Shown here piece by piece: positions 1 through 5,369 of a stretch of DNA of 9,458 bases. The notes below the pieces were generated by a model that made no database searches, was not told the DNA's origin, and saw only the letters and a program-made list of their open reading frames with translations. The DNA is from Chloroflexota bacterium (lineage in GTDB: Bacteria; Chloroflexota; UBA4733). The position numbers and the translations under genes were made by a program. Within the stretch, counting starts at the first letter, position 1; every line of letters starts with the position of its first letter. The stretch spans positions 1 through 9,458 of the forward strand of contig JANWJO010000210.1 of NCBI GenBank assembly GCA_025449435.1, given 5' to 3'.

Positions 1-589
1 CATAGCTCCAAGCCGTGTCGTTGTACGGCCCAACGGCATCACCGAAGGCTCCACAGATCAGTTCCACCCGATCGCCGTTGTAGACACCGACACCAGGAGT
101 GGCTGAGGTATCGGCCCAGTGCGGTGAGTTGCGGTAGTAGATGCCGCCTTCGGCGTTGAAGACCGTAAAGACCAATCCAGGCGGTGGTGGCGGCGGAGGA
201 GGAGGCGGAGGCGGAGGCCCATTGCAAGGTGGCACACCAGGCGACGGCTGGTTGATCGGCTGGCCGTCGTTGATGAAGTGCTCGTTCAGCCAGCCGGTGC
301 CGTAGCCGGGGCCAGCCACATCCGTGGCGTACTCCCACATCGTGTCAGCCGAGCCGGGCACTGTAGTACCACCCTGGTAGCAGTGGACTGCGATCGTTGT
401 GCCGTTGTAGACCCCAAAGCCAGCAATGCCCACGGGCGTGTTCCAGTCTGGCGCTGAGCGCCAGTAGATGCCTCCGGCGGCATTCATGACCGTATACGTT
501 GGGTCGGCTGCTGCTGTTGACGCTGCCGTTGCGCTCAGAACGGCGATCAACGCCGCCACAATTATTTGCTTGCTACGAACATGGCGCAT
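1..589 (-). CDS. Secreted protein with tandem SH3-like repeats and polyproline linker (partial, C-terminus outside window)
   Basis: The reading frame starts at ATG 589-587 and stays open to base 1, so at least 196 residues are present and the C-terminus is missing. A GGGGGAAG purine stretch precedes the start. Residues 1-28 form a clear Sec signal peptide: basic start MRHVRSK, a hydrophobic stretch, and a TAAA|D cleavage site. The mature part holds two related modules. Module 1 (about 31-121) begins YTVMNAAGGIYWRS and contains GVYNGT. Module 2 (about 137 onward) begins FTVFNAEGGIYYRN and contains GVYNGD. This layout resembles bacterial SH3-like repeats that bind cell-wall or surface ligands. 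The modules are separated by 13 consecutive prolines, probably a stiff spacer. Cysteines in HCYQGG and LICGAF could form disulfides outside the cell. The protein is likely exported and wall- or surface-associated. The gene diverges from the 788-1174 gene. Family assignment is by fold-like pattern only; the ligand is unknown. Confidence 0.82.
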   Translation of the reverse strand, partial: MRHVRSKQIIVAALIAVLSATAASTAAADPTYTVMNAAGGIYWRSAPDWNTPVGIAGFGVYNGTTIAVHCYQGGTTVPGSADTMWEYATDVAGPGYGTGWLNEHFINDGQPINQPSPGVPPCNGPPPPPPPPPPPPPGLVFTVFNAEGGIYYRNSPHWADTSATPGVGVYNGDRVELICGAFGDAVGPYNDTAWSY

Positions 590-787
590 GGCTTCCCCCG
601 CAGTGGTCGAGTGGTCCGAACCGTATCAGAACAACTCGGCGCACGTCGGCTCGCCGGTCGAGCCGTTGGGCCGCTGGCGAGGCCGCTTCCCCACACCTTG
701 CCATATCAGCGGGACTCATGGCTTCATCGGGTCTTCCGTAAATAGTGGCCGGGTGGATGCCTGGCCGTGACCCTGAATGGAGTGTGG
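590..787. other. Divergent intergenic region between the SH3-repeat gene and the 788-1174 gene
   Basis: About 200 bases separate two divergent starts and must hold both promoters. I cannot name a convincing -35/-10 pair for either direction. An imperfect hairpin (746-765, GGCCGGG against CCTGGCC, one mismatch) lies just ahead of the 788 start. No RNA gene or repeat is visible. Confidence 0.4.
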
Positions 788-1174
788 ATGGGCATTTTTT
801 TGGTTGATTCCCAGCGGGATGAGGTGTACCAGTATCTCTTGGTTGATGTGGGCGGTGTGGCGGATATGACCACCCTCATCCGCGGTGGCGAGCTGGACTT
901 GGCCCGGCGGTTGCGCAGCCGGTTCGAAGAGGACATGCGTTTGCTCGATCAGATCGGGTGGGAGCCGAAGGCCGAGAAGGCGGTCTATGCGATCACCTTG
1001 GCCTCCGATGACATCCGGGCGATCTTCCGCCGGCTGCTGGCACACGCGATCCAGCTCATTGACGAGCCGGGGGCGAGGTCGGCCCTGGTGCTCAAGCAGG
1101 CAGCCAGCGTGGCCGAAACGGCCAGTGTGGTGCTGAACGAGTTGCCGGGCGGCACGCGGGAGCCTCGCCCGTAA
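788..1174 (+). CDS. Hypothetical protein, 128 residues, mostly alpha-helical
   Basis: I do not recognise this family. I prefer the ATG at 788 because GGAG (779-782) sits 5 bases upstream. An in-frame GTG at 767 would add seven residues (MTLNGVW) but has a poorer ribosome site. There is no signal peptide or membrane segment, so it is probably cytoplasmic. The N-terminal third (MGIFLVDSQRDEVYQYLLVD) could be a beta hairpin. The rest is amphipathic helix, rich in Arg, Glu, Leu and Ala, including GELDLARRLRSRFEEDMRLL. The tail is Pro/Arg-rich (PGGTREPRP) and looks disordered. Codon use is normal for the window and antisense frames look like shadows, which supports a real gene. It ends 11 bases before a strong hairpin shared with the convergent 1235-1486 gene. 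The function is unknown. Confidence 0.7.
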   Translation: MGIFLVDSQRDEVYQYLLVDVGGVADMTTLIRGGELDLARRLRSRFEEDMRLLDQIGWEPKAEKAVYAITLASDDIRAIFRRLLAHAIQLIDEPGARSALVLKQAASVAETASVVLNELPGGTREPRP

Positions 1175-1184
1175 CGAAAGGACA

Positions 1185-1225
1185 AGAGCCGCCGCGTCCT
1201 GGGTGCTGGTGGACGCGGCGGCTCT
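1185..1225. terminator. Perfect 15-bp hairpin between convergent genes, probable bidirectional terminator
   Basis: The arm AGAGCCGCCGCGTCC (1185-1199) is matched exactly by its reverse complement at 1211-1225, leaving an 11-base loop. It lies 11 bases after the stop of the 788-1174 gene and 10 bases past the end of the minus-strand 1235-1486 gene. No U-tract follows on either side. That fits the non-canonical hairpin terminators common in high-GC actinobacteria, but termination strength is inferred. Confidence 0.75.
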
Positions 1226-1234
1226 GCCAGCGCG

Positions 1235-1486
1235 CTATATGCTGATTTCGTCGGCGTAGAGGGCGGCGCGGGTCGCCCACACGTAGTCGCCGAGGCGGTG
1301 GATGAGCCCGACGCCGTGCAGGCGGGCGAGAGCGTCGACGGCGTTGGCGGGGTTGCCGTATTCGCGGGTGATCTCCTCGACCGACCAGGGGCGCTGCGCG
1401 TCGTCCTGGGTGAGCCAGAGCAGGATGTTCCCGTCTGCGTTCTGATCCTGCTGGGCGGGCGTGGGGGTAGCCTTATCGTCAGACAT
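1235..1486 (-). CDS. Small winged-helix-like protein, 83 residues
   Basis: ATG 1486-1484 is preceded by AAGGAG (1504-1499 on this strand) with a 12-base gap. Residues 1-18 are polar and probably disordered. From about residue 20 the pattern fits a compact winged helix: helix 1 (NILLWLTQDDAQ), then PWSVEEITREYG (helix 2), NPANAVDALARLHGVGLIHR (recognition helix) and LGDYVWATRAA as the wing. The motif of a two-helix core, DAL-x-RL-x2-x-GL-x-HR and DYV-x-ATRAA is, to my knowledge, frequent in small actinobacterial proteins, notably Thermoleophilia. It probably binds DNA as a dimer or acts as an accessory regulator. It appears to have its own promoter (1568-1597) and a structured leader, and it ends at the 1185-1225 hairpin. 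DNA binding is inferred from fold pattern; the target is unknown. Confidence 0.8.
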   Translation of the reverse strand: MSDDKATPTPAQQDQNADGNILLWLTQDDAQRPWSVEEITREYGNPANAVDALARLHGVGLIHRLGDYVWATRAALYADEISI

Positions 1487-1511
1487 GGGGAGCGTCGTCT
1501 CCTTGTGTCGA

Positions 1512-1547
1512 GGCCCCGGCGCGGGGGTACCACCCTGCGTCGGGGCC
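1512..1547. promoter_or_regulatory. Long hairpin in the leader of the winged-helix gene
   Basis: Bases 1512-1526 pair with 1533-1547 around a 6-base loop. The outer arm GGCCCCG/CGGGGCC is perfect. As plus-strand RNA the stem is 15 bp with two G-U pairs; as the minus-strand leader RNA those two become A-C mismatches, giving 7+3+3 bp. It ends 7 bases upstream of the AAGGAG ribosome site of the winged-helix gene. It could be a leader structure controlling that gene or a terminator for readthrough from the upstream XRE gene. Confidence 0.5.
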
Positions 1548-1567
1548 GCTTTGATTGAGAGTGGCCG

Positions 1568-1597
1568 AGGCTAGGAGCGTGCCCGCTGTGCTGTCAA
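1568..1597 (-). promoter_or_regulatory. Probable promoter of the winged-helix gene
   Basis: On the minus strand TTGACA (1597-1592) is followed after 18 bases by TAGCCT (1573-1568). This is a perfect -35 with a 4/6 -10. Transcription would begin near 1561 and give a leader of about 75 bases containing the 1512-1547 hairpin. It lies between the XRE gene and the winged-helix gene, so the latter need not depend on the former. Confidence 0.55.
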
Positions 1598-1669
1598 GCT
1601 GTGGCTGCGGCGCCTCCCTGGGTTCGGGGGAGCGCTCGGCGCTCGAGCCGGGCGGGCGAGTGCCACCGG

Positions 1670-1933
1670 CTACTTCGTGTCCTGGGCCGGCCGGAGCCCT
1701 CGGGCCAGCTGGGTGTCGTCAACCGGCTGGAGCAATGCCAGTGGGTCGAGGCCGACCCGCGCGGCGATCCGCTCCACGCTCTTGAGCGTCAGGTTGCGCT
1801 CGCCTCGCTCGATGCCGCCCATGTAGGTGCGATGGACGCCCAGGGTGTCAGCGAACGCCTCTTGGCTGAGGCCGCGGGCCTGTCGGTAGGCGCGCAGGTT
1901 GCGCCCGACGCTCCGTTGTAGGTCGCCTTCCAT
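1670..1933 (-). CDS. XRE-family helix-turn-helix transcriptional regulator, 87 residues
   Basis: This is a single-domain Cro/C1-type regulator. Residues 9-68 carry the five-helix fold: VGRNLRAYRQARGLSQEAFA (helices 1-2), DTLGVHRTYMGGIERGERN (recognition helix and the usual I-E-R-G-E-R-N turn), then LKSVERIAARVGLDPLALL. The size and layout match small controller proteins that act as dimers on palindromes next to their own gene. The start ATG 1933-1931 is fixed by an in-frame TAG eight codons upstream. No good ribosome site precedes it. The gene diverges from the secreted-protein gene at 2081, and the gap between them contains two palindromes, so it probably represses or activates that gene and itself. 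The tail (residues 70-87) looks flexible. Family assignment is firm; the target is inferred from position. Confidence 0.92.
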   Translation of the reverse strand: MEGDLQRSVGRNLRAYRQARGLSQEAFADTLGVHRTYMGGIERGERNLTLKSVERIAARVGLDPLALLQPVDDTQLARGLRPAQDTK

Positions 1934-1958
1934 GCCGGGGAGGCTGCCCGGCCGCTAC

Positions 1959-1987
1959 TTGACAGTCTACATACTTATAAGTAGCAT
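1959..1987 (+). promoter_or_regulatory. Probable promoter of the 2081 secreted-protein gene
   Basis: TTGACA (1959-1964), then 17 bases, then TAGCAT (1982-1987). This is a perfect -35, the best spacing, and a -10 keeping the TA-x3-T core. Transcription would start near 1994, about 85 bases ahead of the 2081 ATG. Confidence 0.6.
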
Positions 1988-2003
1988 TGCCGCGACAATT
2001 GTC
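1972..2003. promoter_or_regulatory. Two palindromes, candidate XRE operator sites
   Basis: TACTTATAAGTA (1972-1983) is a perfect 12-bp palindrome between the -35 and -10. GACAATTGTC (1994-2003) is a perfect 10-bp palindrome at the expected start point. Their centres are 21 bp apart, two helix turns, so proteins on both would lie on the same DNA face. The likely binder is the XRE protein encoded just to the left. Binding is inferred from position. Confidence 0.5.
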
Positions 2004-2080
2004 AGAAGGGGGAGCTGGCGGGGCTGCCCGACCGCGCCCTGAACCAGCAGCGCGCCCGCGCAGGAGGAACGACCATCAAC

Positions 2081-3031
2081 ATGAGAACCCCTACCCGCCG
2101 CCAACGCCCACTGATCGCCTTCGTTCCCCTACTGGCCGTCACCGCCGGACTGTGGATGCTGGCGGCCTCCAATAGCCGAGCCACAGGCACGGCGGGCGTC
2201 TATCTCATCGTGCCGATGGCGCACCCGGAACGTCCGGCAGCTACGCCGGATGATGAAGTCATCCAGACCGCGCCGCATGATCCGAGCAAGTTCTTGGATG
2301 TGCAGTCATTCGTGAATGGCATCACTTGGGCAAGCTGGGGCGGCAGCACGGCGACGGGGGCCGGGGTGGTCAAGGTCAACTCCAGCGACACCCGGCCGGG
2401 GCATCGGCTGGCCTATGCCTCGCAGTCGGCGGCGGTGTCGGTCGTGGCGACGAACCTTGTGTCATGCGGCGGGCGTCAGCTCTACACGGCCTATACGCTG
2501 ACCCTCACCGGGCCAGGCCCGGAACCGAGGGACTTCAGCCTCGTCCAGCAGCGTGCCCTGCCATGCCGGATGCAGGCGCTGACCTACTACGCAGGCATTG
2601 AGAAGGTCGCCAACATCACCGGGGATTGCCTCTTCCGTGGTGTCACCGAACCTTTGCCCTCCGGCTTCGGCTACCTCGACTACTGCCGTATGCGGTGGAG
2701 TGGTTGGGGCGGGAGCAGCACGGTCGGCACGGGCATCGCCCGAGCCGTCACCTTGCCCTCGGGTTGTGACGGCCACCACGGCGAGTGTGACTTCGGCATC
2801 CGGGTACGACTCACAACCCCGGCCTGGTGCCCAGCCTACGGCATGAGCTACACGCGGGAGCGGCTGGAAGTCTTTGGCCCCGGCACCCTGATATCCACCG
2901 AGCCGCAAACCAAGACCGGCGTGATTGCGCCAAGCGTAGAACGCCGTCTGCGTGCCACGATCGGTCAGGCACCGAGACGGGTGTACTACGACCGCGCCCG
3001 ACCGGCGCAGCATTGCGAGGCTGCGGGGTAG
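2081..3031 (+). CDS. Secreted or membrane-tethered protein with two W-x2-WGG modules, 316 residues
   Basis: ATG 2081 follows an AGGAGG ribosome site by about 13 bases. Residues 1-9 are strongly basic (MRTPTRRQR) and 10-29 hydrophobic, a signal peptide or signal anchor, so the rest is outside the membrane. Two related modules follow. Module 1, from about residue 80, has ITWASWGGSTATGAGVVKVN and later VSCGGRQLYTAYTLTL. Module 2, from about 205, has RWSGWGGSSTVGTGIARAV and later RVRLTTPAWCP. This W-x2-WGG, A/V-x-G-x-G pattern followed by a C-containing strand is a common module of exported actinobacterial proteins of unknown function. Several cysteines (CGG, PCRM, DCLF, DYCRM, GCDG, ECDF, WCPAY, QHCE) suggest disulfides. 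It is divergent from the XRE gene that probably controls it, and convergent with the E1-like gene, whose end is 17 bases away. Confidence 0.8.
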   Translation: MRTPTRRQRPLIAFVPLLAVTAGLWMLAASNSRATGTAGVYLIVPMAHPERPAATPDDEVIQTAPHDPSKFLDVQSFVNGITWASWGGSTATGAGVVKVNSSDTRPGHRLAYASQSAAVSVVATNLVSCGGRQLYTAYTLTLTGPGPEPRDFSLVQQRALPCRMQALTYYAGIEKVANITGDCLFRGVTEPLPSGFGYLDYCRMRWSGWGGSSTVGTGIARAVTLPSGCDGHHGECDFGIRVRLTTPAWCPAYGMSYTRERLEVFGPGTLISTEPQTKTGVIAPSVERRLRATIGQAPRRVYYDRARPAQHCEAAG

Positions 3032-3036
3032 GCGTC

Positions 3037-3050
3037 AGGTCAACTGACCT
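3037..3050. terminator. Small inverted repeat at a convergent gene junction
   Basis: AGGTCA and TGACCT (3037-3042 and 3045-3050) are exact inverted arms with only two bases between. As a hairpin this gives about five pairs and a four-base loop. It fills the 17-base gap between two convergent genes and overlaps the stop codon of the minus-strand gene. Too short to be a confident terminator. Confidence 0.25.
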
Positions 3051-4575
3051 AGTTCGAGTGGGTGGTCAGCGTAAAGTGAAACGGCCCAGCCTGGCCGCAG
3101 CTATCGTCAACTACGATGGGGTACACCCCTGTTGAGGGTACAGTGAAAGTTGTTTCGGTAGGGTCGCCTTCAGTCGAGGCATACGTGACTCGCCTTTCGT
3201 CAGAGCCGTGAATGTCGGTCGTGCCGGGTGGCCAGATGTCGAGGCCCATTGCGCTGCCGTTCGGCCCTCCCCAAACAATCGTTACCGTGTCGCCCTGTGT
3301 TAGCGCGGCCTGCCAGAACTGGCCCTGCTCCGGCCCGCAGCTACCTTCGCCATAGGCCACAGTACCCGAGTTCCCGCTCTCTTCAGCGCCTGGTTCTATC
3401 GCTAGTGCAGTGGCTTCACTTGTGCCTGTTTCTGGTGACTGCTGGGCGCCGCTGCCTGGCGGCGGTGGCGCACTGGTGGACGTGGTGCCAGATTCCCCGG
3501 ATGCTGCGTTGGCACCTTCTTCGAGACACTGTGCAGGAGTGCTACACGTGGCCGTTGGGGATTCGGTGGTGCTGGTCGTCTGTGATTCGCTAGTGCTGGT
3601 TGTTTCCGGTTCTGATGTTGTTTCACTATCGCTCTGTGTCAACGGCGGGCTGCTGGCGCTGGGTGTGGCCGGGGTTGAGTGATGTGATATTGCAAGCACG
3701 ACAATGAGGAGCAAGGCCGCCACTACGATTAGCGCGATAACTCCGTATCGTGGCCCCACTGGGACTGGCACAGGGGGTGGTGGTGGCTGCCAAGGTACAC
3801 CGAGAGGCGGACCAACGGCGCACGATGGGCAGTCTGGACGCCTGGTTAGCGGTGCCATGCGAAGCTCGGCAGACGGCTCCTGCACAAAAACCTGATTCGG
3901 GGGCTCACTACGTTCTGTCATCATCATGTGCCGATGCTCTGAACGCGGATCGAGAATACCTAAGCCTAGCTTGATAGCCGTATAAATGACGGGCAGTGTG
4001 TCAACGTTGAGCGCATTGACGCCACGTAACTGCTCCGCATTAGTACGAAAGCCGTCCCAGCAGAAGAAGCAGGGAAACCGGGAGTCGAGCTGCACAATAA
4101 CCTCGCCACCTTCACTACCATAAAGCGCAGGGAAGATGGCAGGAATACTAAGCGCCAATGCCCGCCGTCCCACTCGGCGCTGGGCTTCGCGGTCATCAGT
4201 AGCAGCAACTATAAGGCCGGCACCAGCTAATAGTGCGTCGAGCTGGTTGTCGGGTAGGTCATTGTTGATATACCGAGGAACGGCGAAAGGCTGCGACCGC
4301 GGAATCTCCTCGTGCAAATAGAGAGTCAATGCTTCGGCCTTATTTACTCCCACGTAGCGTGCCGGAAGTACATGGCGTGGACGGTTGGTTTCTTCCAAGT
4401 GGTCGCCATCTATAAGGCGAAAACGGCTGACACCACACCTCGCTAACTCGTAGGCGATCTGTGAGCCAACGGTGCCGATGCCGACCACTACAACTAGCTC
4501 GCTCTGCAAAAGGGCTAAGTTGACGCTTCCGGCGATACGGTTGAAATATTCATCGGGCGCGGACATATTCGCCAC
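3049..4575 (-). CDS. Membrane-anchored E1-like (ThiF/MoeB-type) adenylating enzyme with extracellular C-terminal domain, 508 residues
   Basis: Residues 25-255 are a full E1-like adenylation domain: nucleotide loop VVGIGTVGS (30-38), acidic strand end LIDGD (54-58), ETNRPRH (62-68), the lysine in VGVNKAEAL (K79), ATDD (125-128), and two zinc pairs CFFC (169-172) and CPSC (249-252), spaced as in MoeB. The family activates the C-terminus of ubiquitin-like proteins as an acyl-adenylate. I see no cysteine in the usual catalytic loop after residue 172, so it may only adenylate. A proline run (264-272) leads to a transmembrane helix (about 279-296). Next comes a Ser/Thr/Glu-rich stalk to about 380, and then a beta-rich domain (about 400-508) with LTQGDTVTIVW, WPPGTTD and a paired SCG/SCG, resembling pre-peptidase C-terminal domains. 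The start is GTG 4575; ATG 4566 is an alternative. There is no strong ribosome site. It is divergent from 4659-5039. Confidence 0.88.
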   Translation of the reverse strand: MANMSAPDEYFNRIAGSVNLALLQSELVVVVGIGTVGSQIAYELARCGVSRFRLIDGDHLEETNRPRHVLPARYVGVNKAEALTLYLHEEIPRSQPFAVPRYINNDLPDNQLDALLAGAGLIVAATDDREAQRRVGRRALALSIPAIFPALYGSEGGEVIVQLDSRFPCFFCWDGFRTNAEQLRGVNALNVDTLPVIYTAIKLGLGILDPRSEHRHMMMTERSEPPNQVFVQEPSAELRMAPLTRRPDCPSCAVGPPLGVPWQPPPPPVPVPVGPRYGVIALIVVAALLLIVVLAISHHSTPATPSASSPPLTQSDSETTSEPETTSTSESQTTSTTESPTATCSTPAQCLEEGANAASGESGTTSTSAPPPPGSGAQQSPETGTSEATALAIEPGAEESGNSGTVAYGEGSCGPEQGQFWQAALTQGDTVTIVWGGPNGSAMGLDIWPPGTTDIHGSDERRVTYASTEGDPTETTFTVPSTGVYPIVVDDSCGQAGPFHFTLTTHSN

Positions 4576-4658
4576 ACGTCACACTTGACTTGCAGATATT
4601 ACACAGTAAATAATGGAAGGGTAAGGTGACATCAATGGCGATGCCAAAGGAGTGAAGC
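4576..4658 (+). promoter_or_regulatory. Short divergent promoter region between the E1-like and Phd-like genes
   Basis: This AT-rich gap of 83 bases must serve both directions. On the plus strand TTGACT (4585-4590) and TAAATA (4607-4612) are 16 bases apart, and AAAGGAG (4646-4652) gives a strong ribosome site 6 bases before ATG 4659. On the minus strand TAATAT near 4602-4597 could be a -10 for the E1-like gene, implying a very short leader. The two promoters overlap, so the genes are probably regulated together. Confidence 0.5.
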
Positions 4659-5039
4659 ATGGGAAAAGCAGAAGAGCTGGTAGACGACCTGATGAGACGA
4701 TCTTTGACACCGGAGGAAGAAGCGGCCAAGCACCCCAGGGTGCCAGAGTTACGACTTCGAGCAGACGCTCCAGCCGTAGATATAAACAAGACCACCCACA
4801 TCCGTGATGTACTTAGCCGATTACAGGATAAGGACGTTGGTGGCGTCGCGCTTCGTGACCCAAGCACCGGCCCAGTGGCCGTCGTTGTGCCTGTGGAGCG
4901 ATATTTGGACCTCGTTGGCAAGGAGCTGGCAAATGACCCGTCTAATAAGGTCGGTACCCTTGACGGGCATATTGCGCCAGCCGAGACCGCAATAGCGGCA
5001 TCATACGTTGAGCAAGTCAATCCTAGTGACACCTGGTAA
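4659..5039 (+). CDS. Phd-antitoxin-like protein with conserved flanking motifs, 126 residues
   Basis: ATG 4659 is well fixed by AAAGGAG 6 bases upstream. Three parts can be seen. Residues 1-24 (MGKAEELVDDLMRRSLTPEE) match the start of the 65-residue protein encoded at 5121-5318. Residues about 46-90 (THIRDVLSRLQ, then VALRDPSTGPVAVVVPVERY) follow the Phd/YefM pattern of a helix, a beta strand pair and PVAV-x-VP-x2-x-Y, the DNA-binding half of many antitoxins. Residues 97-126 (VGTLDG, then VEQVNPSDTW) again match the tail of the 65-residue protein. The gene is cytoplasmic, divergent from the E1-like gene, and its GC content looks lower than that of the transfer genes. No toxin gene is adjacent in the same direction. 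It may be a regulator of the divergent E1-like gene, an antitoxin remnant, or a substrate of that enzyme; only the first two have family precedent. Confidence 0.83.
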   Translation: MGKAEELVDDLMRRSLTPEEEAAKHPRVPELRLRADAPAVDINKTTHIRDVLSRLQDKDVGGVALRDPSTGPVAVVVPVERYLDLVGKELANDPSNKVGTLDGHIAPAETAIAASYVEQVNPSDTW

Positions 5040-5120
5040 CCAGACGATCTTTAGGATGCTATTTCACTTTTGGGTGATAGGCGTGCGTGCGCTATGCAAC
5101 CTCGGCAGCGTCCTCCATGC

Positions 5121-5318
5121 TCAATCCCAGGTCTGCTGGGGAGCCTGCTGAACCACGCGAGGCACCTTGGTTTGTGTCGGCGCGGGTTCTACCAACTGAC
5201 CATCCAGAGTAGCCACTAACTTCCTAGATGTAGTCGCTGCCTTCTGCCGTTCCTGAATCTTCTTTGGTGAGAGCGGTCGGGCGATCAGATCATCCACCAG
5301 TTCTGTTGCCTTACCCAT
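5121..5318 (-). CDS. Core-less paralogue of the 126-residue protein, 65 residues
   Basis: ATG 5318-5316 follows AAAGGAG by 6 bases, nearly the same ribosome site as the 4659 gene. The N-terminus MGKATELVDDLIARPLSP matches MGKAEELVDDLMRRSLTP. The tail VATLDGQLV, then VVQQAPQQTWD, matches VGTLDGHIA and VEQVNPSDTW. About 60 residues that make up the Phd-like core are missing, replaced by a short Lys/Arg/Gln linker. The protein is polar, with no membrane segment, and is probably mostly disordered. It faces the 4659 gene in convergent orientation and lies 51 bases downstream of the XRE-Ig gene on the same strand, so it may be co-transcribed with that gene. No function is known to me. The shared ends suggest a conserved binding tag at both termini. 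Confidence 0.75.
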   Translation of the reverse strand: MGKATELVDDLIARPLSPKKIQERQKAATTSRKLVATLDGQLVEPAPTQTKVPRVVQQAPQQTWD

Positions 5319-5369
5319 CTATTGCTCCTTTCACTTTCAGCTTCTTGAAACCACCACATTCTACAAGCA

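Noticed and set aside
178..222. GGN-rich tract as a CRISPR or intergenic simple repeat
   Set aside because: It is the in-frame proline linker of the SH3-repeat gene read from the other strand, with no spacers or repeat units. No CRISPR array is present in the window.
985..1533. Minus-strand frame of 182 codons
   Set aside because: It crosses the terminator hairpin, overlaps the winged-helix gene in another frame and is antisense to the 788-1174 gene. The Pro/Arg/Ser/Thr composition is typical of a shadow frame.
4550..5032. Minus-strand frame of 160 codons
   Set aside because: It is antisense to the Phd-like gene, which has a strong ribosome site and a paralogue; this frame has neither.
5121..5318. 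65-residue protein as a Pup-like or ubiquitin-like modifier
   Set aside because: Size is similar to Pup, but the C-terminus is QTWD rather than GGE, GGQ or GG, and there is no Pup helix pattern. Kept only as a speculative partner of the E1-like enzyme.
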